Source: Asaia bogorensis (GTDB taxonomy: Bacteria > Pseudomonadota > Alphaproteobacteria > Acetobacterales > Acetobacteraceae). From it: DNA of 43,805 nucleotides. The notes under the pieces are model-generated. The model saw only the letters and a list, made by a program, of their open reading frames with translations, had not been told where the DNA came from and searched no databases. The DNA lies in contig CAMDAM010000003.1 in assembly GCA_945888575.1 (NCBI GenBank), positions 1-43,805 on the forward strand, read 5' to 3'. Positions 29,801 through 43,805 of the stretch are shown here, in pieces. Both the position numbers and the translations under genes were made by a program. Position 1 is the first letter of the stretch; each line of letters opens with the position of its first letter.

Positions 29801-30277
29801 TTACCACCGGTAGTGGCTGAAGGCCTTGTTTGCCTCTGCCATACGGTGCGTGTCTTCGCGCTTCTTTACCGCCGAGCCGCGGTTGTTCACCGCATCGAGC
29901 AGCTCATTCGAAAGCCGCTCTTCCATCGTGTGCTCGCCACGCTTCCGCGCGGCGTCGATGATCCAGCGGATGGCCAGAGCCTGCCGGCGCTCGGTGCGCA
30001 CCTCGACAGGAACCTGGTAGGTGGCGCCACCAACGCGGCGCGAGCGCACCTCGACGGCCGGCTTCACGTTGTCCAGCGCCTCGTGGAACATCCGCACCGG
30101 ATCGGCGGCATTGCCACCACGGCGCTTCATCACGTCGAGTGCGCCATACACGATGGTCTCGGCAGAGGACTTCTTGCCGTCGTACATCAGCGCATTCATG
30201 AAGCGCGTGATGACAACGTCACCAAACTTGGGGTCGGGAAGGATTTCGCGCTTCACTGCGCGGCGACGGCGGCTCAT
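29801..30277 (-). CDS. rpsG: 30S ribosomal protein S7
   Basis: [48 protein letters not shown]. Confidence 0.97.
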   Translation of the reverse strand: MSRRRRAVKREILPDPKFGDVVITRFMNALMYDGKKSSAETIVYGALDVMKRRGGNAADPVRMFHEALDNVKPAVEVRSRRVGGATYQVPVEVRTERRQALAIRWIIDAARKRGEHTMEERLSNELLDAVNNRGSAVKKREDTHRMAEANKAFSHYRW

Positions 30278-30288
30278 CGTTCCTCTCC

Positions 30289-30660
30289 TTACTTCGGACG
30301 CTTCGCGCCGTAGAGCGAACGGCGTTGACGACGCTTGGCGATGCCCTGGGTATCCAGCACGCCGCGCAGGATGTGATAGCGCACGCCGGGAAGGTCCTTC
30401 ACGCGCCCGCCGCGGATCAGCACCACGCTGTGCTCCTGCAGGTTGTGGCCTTCGCCGGGGATGTAGCTCACCACCTCGAAGCCGTTGGTCAGCCGAACCT
30501 TGGCGACCTTACGAAGCGCCGAGTTCGGCTTCTTCGGGGTGGTGGTGTACACGCGGGTGCAAACGCCGCGCTTCTGCGGGCAACCCTGCAGCGCGGGAAC
30601 CTTGTTGCGTGCCCGGGCGGGAACCCGGCCCGAAGCGATCAACTGGTTGATGGTCGGCAT
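30289..30660 (-). CDS. rpsL: 30S ribosomal protein S12
   Basis: [12 protein letters not shown]...[58 protein letters not shown]. Confidence 0.98.
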   Translation of the reverse strand: MPTINQLIASGRVPARARNKVPALQGCPQKRGVCTRVYTTTPKKPNSALRKVAKVRLTNGFEVVSYIPGEGHNLQEHSVVLIRGGRVKDLPGVRYHILRGVLDTQGIAKRRQRRSLYGAKRPK

Positions 30661-30890
30661 AGACCCTCTTTCCGATCCTGTCAGCGATGGCCCGGAAAAC
30701 CCGCACCATCGTCAAGCCAAACGCACATCACGCCACACGCAAACCCCGCGGCGGATGGCTGTGCCACCCTGCGGGGGTCGACCTGCGTGCGGCCTGAGTC
30801 ACCCGGTGGCCTGGGGGACGGCGCCGCACACAACCGGTGCCTGCAAACGCGAGCCGACCGATCCTTGGGAGGGGCCGGCTGAGGGCGCGA

Positions 30891-30919
30891 TACCTACGGG
30901 CTGAGGCAGGACGAGTCAA
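30891..30919 (-). promoter_or_regulatory. Candidate sigma70 promoter TTGACT-17-TAGGTA upstream of rpsL
   Basis: Reverse complement of TACCTA(30891-30896)...AGTCAA(30914-30919). Confidence 0.5.
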
Positions 30920-31030
30920 GCACGAGACGACGGGAACCGCTGTGAATCAGGCGTTGCGCCATGCGTCCGCTGCGGGGCGGGCGTGCAAGGGCCCAGCGGT
31001 TCCCCGCCATTCCACCTGCGCTGCATAAAG

Positions 31031-31062
31031 AAAGGGTGGGGAGGTTGCCCTCCCCACCCTTT
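31031..31062 (-). terminator. Intrinsic terminator downstream of rpoC
   Basis: AAAGGGTGGGGAGG / CCTCCCCACCCTTT perfect 14-bp stem, 4-nt loop; minus strand continues T-rich ...CCCTTTCTTTAT. Confidence 0.85.
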
Positions 31063-31088
31063 CCAGCACGTGAATGCACGGAGTCGCG

Positions 31089-35285
<4,197 letters not shown>

Positions 35286-35305
35286 TCAGGCGGCGGAACC
35301 GACCG

Positions 35306-39481
<4,176 letters not shown>

Positions 39482-39575
39482 GCCCGTGTCCTGAACAATG
39501 GGTCATTCGGTAGTCCCGGTCCTGGCCCGAAGCATGGGCCCAACCGTTCGCAGGTCGCCAGAAACGCCGACACGA

Positions 39576-39644
39576 GCGGAGACCGCCCCCCTGCGGGGGT
39601 AGCCTCCGCCCGATCAGCGCAGTTGCGCGGCTGTCACGCCGCGC
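39576..39644 (-). promoter_or_regulatory. Tandem hairpins in rplL-rpoB gap (candidate attenuator)
   Basis: GCGCGGC(39625-39631)/GCCGCGC(39638-39644); GCGGAG(39576-39581)...CTCCGC(39604-39609) enclosing CCCC/GGGG. Confidence 0.55.
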
Positions 39645-39650
39645 AGCTTA

Positions 39651-40028
39651 TCACTTAATCTCAACCTTAGCGCCGTTATCTTCCAGCACCTTCTTGATCT
39701 TGCCGGCTTCTTCCTTGTTCACGCCTTCCTTCACCGTCTTGGGAGCGCCCTCGACCAGGTCCTTGGCTTCCTTCAGGCCCAGGCCGGTGATCGTGCGGAT
39801 CTCCTTAATTACGTTGATCTTCTTGTCGCCGGCTTCGGCGAGGATCACGGTGAATTCCGTCTGCTCCTCAACCGGGGCGGCGGCAGCAGCGGCGGCCACC
39901 GGCGCGGCGGCAGCCACCGGCGCGGCGGCGGAAACGCCCCACTTCTCTTCCAGCATCTTCGACAGCTCGGCGGCTTCCAGCACGGTCAGGCTGGACAGCT
40001 GCTCCACCAGGTTTGCGAGATCGGCCAT
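39651..40028 (-). CDS. rplL: 50S ribosomal protein L7/L12
   Basis: [33 protein letters not shown]...[43 protein letters not shown]. Confidence 0.97.
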   Translation of the reverse strand: MADLANLVEQLSSLTVLEAAELSKMLEEKWGVSAAAPVAAAAPVAAAAAAAPVEEQTEFTVILAEAGDKKINVIKEIRTITGLGLKEAKDLVEGAPKTVKEGVNKEEAGKIKKVLEDNGAKVEIK

Positions 40029-40125
40029 CAGAATATTCCTTTAACTTAGTCACTGGTCGGTTCCAAGCAAGCCCGCCTGTCCCATCGGGGGGCGCGCCTG
40101 CCACTCAGTCAGCGATGTGCAGCCC

Positions 40126-40659
40126 TTAGGCCGCCTCGTCCGTTGCCGCTTCGTCCTTGGTGGCATACGCCGCCAAAACCCGGGCGACCTGCCCGCCCGG
40201 CGCCTGCAGCACAGCCGCGATCTTGGTCGCCGGGGCATTGAGCAGCCCCAGGATCGAAGAGCGAAGTGCATCCAGCGACGGAAGCTCGGACAGCGCCTTC
40301 ACACCCGATGCATCCAGCATCTGGGTGCCAAGGGCACCACCGAGCACCACGAACTTGTCGTTGGTCTTGGCGAACTCGATAGCCGCCTTGGCCACCGCCA
40401 CGGGGTCCCGGCACCACGCAAGCGCGGTCGGGCCCTTCAGCAGGGGGGCGATGCCATCGAAGCGGGTCCCATCCAGGGCGAGGGTGGCCAGCCGGTTTTT
40501 CGCAACCTTGTAGGTTGCGCCCGCCGCGCGCATCTGCCGCCGCAGCTTCGTCACATCAGCCACGGTCATCCCCTTGTTCAGGGTGACCACAACCATGGAC
40601 GTCTCGGCGAACACCGCCGCCATCTCGGCGACGAACGCGTGCTTCTCCGTACGGTCCAA
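40126..40659 (-). CDS. rplJ: 50S ribosomal protein L10
   Basis: MDRTEKHAFVAEMAAVFAETSMVVVTLNKGMTVADVTKLRRQMRAAGATYKVAKNRLATLAL. Confidence 0.96.
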   Translation of the reverse strand: MDRTEKHAFVAEMAAVFAETSMVVVTLNKGMTVADVTKLRRQMRAAGATYKVAKNRLATLALDGTRFDGIAPLLKGPTALAWCRDPVAVAKAAIEFAKTNDKFVVLGGALGTQMLDASGVKALSELPSLDALRSSILGLLNAPATKIAAVLQAPGGQVARVLAAYATKDEAATDEAA

Positions 40660-41009
40660 ATCCCGTCTCCGTCGGTGGCCAGAAGCGTATGGACCGCTCC
40701 CAGCCGGGTTGCCCTAAGGCCAGCACGCACGCCTGGCACCCGAAGGTACCATCCAGGCGCCCGGACCAGCCCGGTTCGCCTGTCCCCGACGGCACGGAAT
40801 GCCGTCAGTCGAGTCGGAACCGCCAAAAGACACGGGACCTCAGCCCCTTGATTCCCTTGGCATCCCCGTCTCCCACGCGCGCACCCGAAGGTGCCTTAAT
40901 GCCCCGCCGGCAAAAGCCTTGGGGCAACGTGCGGTCTCGGACAGGATCGGGGGCTCCCGCCCCCTGCCCACACCCGGCCCGAAAGCCGGGGTGTATCTCG
41001 TTGAAGCCG
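40660..41009 (-). promoter_or_regulatory. Structured rplA-rplJ intergenic leader (candidate L10 leader)
   Basis: 350-nt gap with several hairpins, two capped by C(UUCG)G tetraloops on the minus strand (40730-40759; 40881-40894), plus GACGGCA/TGCCGTC (40788-40806) and GGGGGC-tccc-GCCCCC downstream of rplA. Confidence 0.6.
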
Positions 41010-41699
41010 TTAGGCGAGCGTGCCCACGTCCACGCGAACGCCCGGGCCCATGGTGGAGCTGACCGCGACCTTCTGCACGTAGGTGCCCTTGGCGCCGGTC
41101 GGCTTGGCCTTCACGATCGCATCGGCGAACGCCTTGGCGTTCTCCAGCAGCTTCTCGGCCGGGAAGGACGCCTTGCCGATACCAGCATGCACGATCCCGG
41201 CCTTCTCGGCGCGGAACTCAACCTGGCCGGCCTTGGCGGCGGTGATCGCGCCCTTCACGTCCATGGTCACGGTGCCCAGGCGGGGGTTCGGCATCAGGCC
41301 GCGCGGGCCCAGGATCTTACCCAGGCGGCCGACGAGGCCCATCATGTCCGGGGTCGCGATGCAGCGGTCGAACTGGATGTCGCCGGCCTGGATCTTCTCG
41401 GCCAGATCGTCCGAACCCACCACGTCGGCCCCGGCGGCCAGCGCCTCCTCGGCCTTGGCGCCGCGGGCGAACACGCCCACGCGCAGGGTCTTGCCGGTGC
41501 CGTTCGGCAGGCCAACGAGCCCGCGCACCATCTGGTCGGCATGCCGCGGGTCGATGCCCAGGTTCATGCTGATCTCGATGGTCTCGTCGAACTTCGCCTT
41601 GGCATTGGCCTGCACCGTGGCGATCGCCTCGGCCAGGGAATACAGCTTCGCGGTGTCAATGGCCTGGTAGGCAGCGGCCAGACGCTTCTTGTGTGCCAT
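41010..41699 (-). CDS. rplA: 50S ribosomal protein L1
   Basis: [60 protein letters not shown]; internal Met of ORF. Confidence 0.97.
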   Translation of the reverse strand: MAHKKRLAAAYQAIDTAKLYSLAEAIATVQANAKAKFDETIEISMNLGIDPRHADQMVRGLVGLPNGTGKTLRVGVFARGAKAEEALAAGADVVGSDDLAEKIQAGDIQFDRCIATPDMMGLVGRLGKILGPRGLMPNPRLGTVTMDVKGAITAAKAGQVEFRAEKAGIVHAGIGKASFPAEKLLENAKAFADAIVKAKPTGAKGTYVQKVAVSSTMGPGVRVDVGTLA

Positions 41700-41703
41700 G
41701 ATC

Positions 41704-42138
41704 TCAGCCCTCCACCACGGTGAGGCCCATAGAGCGGGCGCTGCCGACGAGCATGCGCACCGCGCCGTCGACGTCGTTGGCATTCATGTCGACCATCTTC
41801 TGCGCCGCGATCTCGCGCAGCTGCTCCATGGTCACGCGGCCGCTCGCCGCACCCTTGCCCGGGGTGGTGGTCCCCTTCTGGATGCCGGCGGCCTTCTTCA
41901 GGAAGTAGGTGTTCGGCGGCGTCTTGGTGATGAAGCTGAACGTGCGGTCGCCGAAGGCGGTGATCACCACCGGCACCGGCATCCCGGGCTCCATCTGCGC
42001 CGTCACGGCGTTGAATTCCTTCACGAACGCCATGATGTTCAGGCCGCGCTGGCCCAGCGCCGGGCCGACAGGCGGAGAAGGATTGGCCTTGCCGGCCGGA
42101 ATCTGCAACTTGATGTAGCCGACGATTTTCTTCGCCAT
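41704..42138 (-). CDS. rplK: 50S ribosomal protein L11
   Basis: [48 protein letters not shown]; internal Met of ORF. Confidence 0.97.
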   Translation of the reverse strand: MAKKIVGYIKLQIPAGKANPSPPVGPALGQRGLNIMAFVKEFNAVTAQMEPGMPVPVVITAFGDRTFSFITKTPPNTYFLKKAAGIQKGTTTPGKGAASGRVTMEQLREIAAQKMVDMNANDVDGAVRMLVGSARSMGLTVVEG

Positions 42139-42399
42139 GATCCCTTGGCTCCTGTCTTCCAAACCCGCGGCCACATGGCCACAGGCGGGAAGGGGTTGGG
42201 GGACCGCGGTTCAACCGACACCCAGGGCGCGCAAGCGCACCCGGACATCTCCCGCGTTCCGGTGGAGGGCGGCATCTACGCCCCACCCGCCCCCGAGTCC
42301 AGCGCTTTCTCGCGCCCGGCCCGCGGGCCCGCCGGACTCCGGCGCATTGCAGATCCGCGCGCCCATGCCACACTGCCAGCCCCGGCGCCGGAGACAGGC

Positions 42400-43344
42400 A
42401 TGACCGCCATCCTATTCGTCGCCGTGGCCACGGCGCTCGCCCTCGTCTCGGCGTTGCTGCTGTTCCTGCGGCGCTGGCGCATCGCCGCCCTGCTGGTTCT
42501 GATCCTGGCCTTCATGGCCATCGGCGCCGAAGGCCCACGCGCCGTCGCGGAACTGGCCGGCCAACGCCTGCCCGGCATCGTCGCCGCCACCCGCGAAACC
42601 CTGCGGCTGGAAAGTATGCGCGCCACCGGCCAGCGCAGCACTCACTACAACCCGAAGCACCGCTTCGGAGCCATCGTCTGCTACCGCGCCCTCGGCGCAC
42701 CCGGCCTGGGCGCCGCCACCCTGCCCGACCCCGCCGTGCTCGCCGCCATCGGCGAGGTGCCGGGCGAGGCCGACCGCCTCTGCCGCACCGCACCCGGCCA
42801 AGGCATCCTGCGCCAGGCCGAGGTGAAGCTCGACGAAGCAACCCACGACAGCACCACCGCCGGCCAACCCGTCATGCTCCACGTGCTGCGCCCCTTCGGC
42901 CTGCTCGAATGGGCCTGGACCACCGACGCCCCGCTGCTGCCCTGGCTTGCCCGCCCACGCTGGGGCGGCGGGGCGGAAACCACACTGTCGGCGCAGGTCG
43001 TCTCGATCACCATCGACCAACGTGGCCGAGGCCTGCTCAGCCGCCGCGCCCAGGACTATGCCGTGCCCATCGCCCATGTCCGCCTGCGCTACGCCCCGCC
43101 CGGCCACCCCGCCGGGGTGGAAGGCGTGGATGCCGTGGATGCCCCCTCCGTCACCCACCTCGCCCCAGGCAGCCGGGTTCAGGCGGTCGTCACTGCCGAC
43201 GCACCCCGCTCGCCCCGCCTGGCCAGCGCCACCCGCAAATACTGGTGGCGCAACCACGTGCTGGAAGCCGCCACCGCCCTGGCACTGCTCGCTGGTCTGG
43301 CCGCGCTCGTGGTCGCGCTGCGTCGCCGCCGCCGGCCACGCTAA
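42400..43344 (+). CDS. Hypothetical membrane protein, N- and C-terminal TM helices with central extracytoplasmic-like domain
   Basis: ATG 42400; hydrophobic 'ILFVAVATALALVSALLLFLRRWRIAALLVLILAFMAIG' N-term and 'AATALALLAGLAALVVALRRRRRPR' C-term; no family recognised. Confidence 0.65.
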   Translation: MTAILFVAVATALALVSALLLFLRRWRIAALLVLILAFMAIGAEGPRAVAELAGQRLPGIVAATRETLRLESMRATGQRSTHYNPKHRFGAIVCYRALGAPGLGAATLPDPAVLAAIGEVPGEADRLCRTAPGQGILRQAEVKLDEATHDSTTAGQPVMLHVLRPFGLLEWAWTTDAPLLPWLARPRWGGGAETTLSAQVVSITIDQRGRGLLSRRAQDYAVPIAHVRLRYAPPGHPAGVEGVDAVDAPSVTHLAPGSRVQAVVTADAPRSPRLASATRKYWWRNHVLEAATALALLAGLAALVVALRRRRRPR

Positions 43345-43408
43345 AGCGGCGATTGCCCTCCCCCCCGGCATGCCGACTATCCTGCCGCTGCCCGCCGCAG
43401 GAGCCCGC

Positions 43409-43805
43409 ATGCCGCACGCCGCCACTGTCAACGGAACGCGCTACACCTTCCCCAACCTGCGCACCCTGCTCGCCCGCGCCACCCCCCTGCGCTCCGGCGA
43501 CATGTTGGCCGGCCTCGCCGCAGAATCCGCCAGCGAGCGTGTCGCCGCCCAGCTTGCCCTGGCCGACCTCCCGCTGCGCGCCTTCCTCAACGAGGCCGTG
43601 GTCCCCTACGAAACCGACGAGGTCACCCGCCTCATCATCGACAGCCACGACGCCGCGGCCTTCGCCCCGATCGCCCACCTCACCGTCGGCGGCTTCCGGG
43701 ACTGGCTGCTGGCCGAGGCCACCCCCGAAACCCTCACCGCGCTGCGCCCCGGCCTCACCCCCGAGATGGTCGCCGCCGTCTCCAAAATCTGCCGCCTGCA
43801 GGATC
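43409..43805 (+). CDS. eutB: Ethanolamine ammonia-lyase large subunit, N-terminal part (runs off window)
   Basis: Hand translation: MPHAATVNGTRYTFPNLRTLLARATPLRSGDMLAGLAAESASERVAAQLALADLPLRAFLNEAVVPYETDEVTRLIIDSHDAAAFAPIAHLTVGGFRDWLL...; EutB-like 'YETDEVTRLIIDSHD'. Not in ORF track (no stop in window). Confidence 0.88.
   Translation, partial: MPHAATVNGTRYTFPNLRTLLARATPLRSGDMLAGLAAESASERVAAQLALADLPLRAFLNEAVVPYETDEVTRLIIDSHDAAAFAPIAHLTVGGFRDWLLAEATPETLTALRPGLTPEMVAAVSKICRLQD

Noticed and set aside
30289-30660. Streptomycin-resistance change in RpsL
   Set aside because: The two classical Lys residues ([10 protein letters not shown] and [13 protein letters not shown]) are intact.

Overview
GC-rich window, probably alphaproteobacterial and Acetobacteraceae/Rhodospirillales-like (inference from protein character; no search was run). 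The core is one very long minus-strand informational block: rplK-rplA-rplJ-rplL-rpoB-rpoC-rpsL-rpsG-tuf-rpsJ-rplC-rplD-rplW-rplB-rpsS-rplV-rpsC-rplP-rpmC-rpsQ-rplN-rplX-rplE-rpsN-rpsH-rplF-rplR-rpsE-rpmD-rplO-secY-adk-rpsM-rpsK-rpoA-rplQ (about 42.1 kb down to 13.8 kb). The left flank holds a partial GT39-like membrane glycosyltransferase, a trans-sulfuration PLP enzyme, a TauD-like dioxygenase, a GMC oxidoreductase, an ATP12 chaperone, an AsmA-family protein, an RluA-family pseudouridine synthase, RarA, a DMT transporter, and a translationally coupled GGDEF-EAL / BLUF pair. The right flank holds a two-TM hypothetical protein and the start of eutB. The most interesting items are: (1) the overlapping GGDEF-EAL + short BLUF gene pair, a candidate blue-light c-di-GMP switch in which hand spacing checks of the BLUF photochemical residues agree with AppA; (2) two composite, concentrically nested palindromic intergenic elements (about 1553-1718 and 8082-8190); (3) two predicted leaderless genes, where the inferred +1 falls exactly on the start codon, one with an operator-like palindrome inside the promoter spacer; (4) absence of fusA between rpsG and tuf, and of secE/nusG upstream of rplK; (5) strong hairpins in many of the longer gaps of the ribosomal block, including UUCG-tetraloop hairpins in the rplA-rplJ leader. 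All calls come from reading sequence and the ORF track only.
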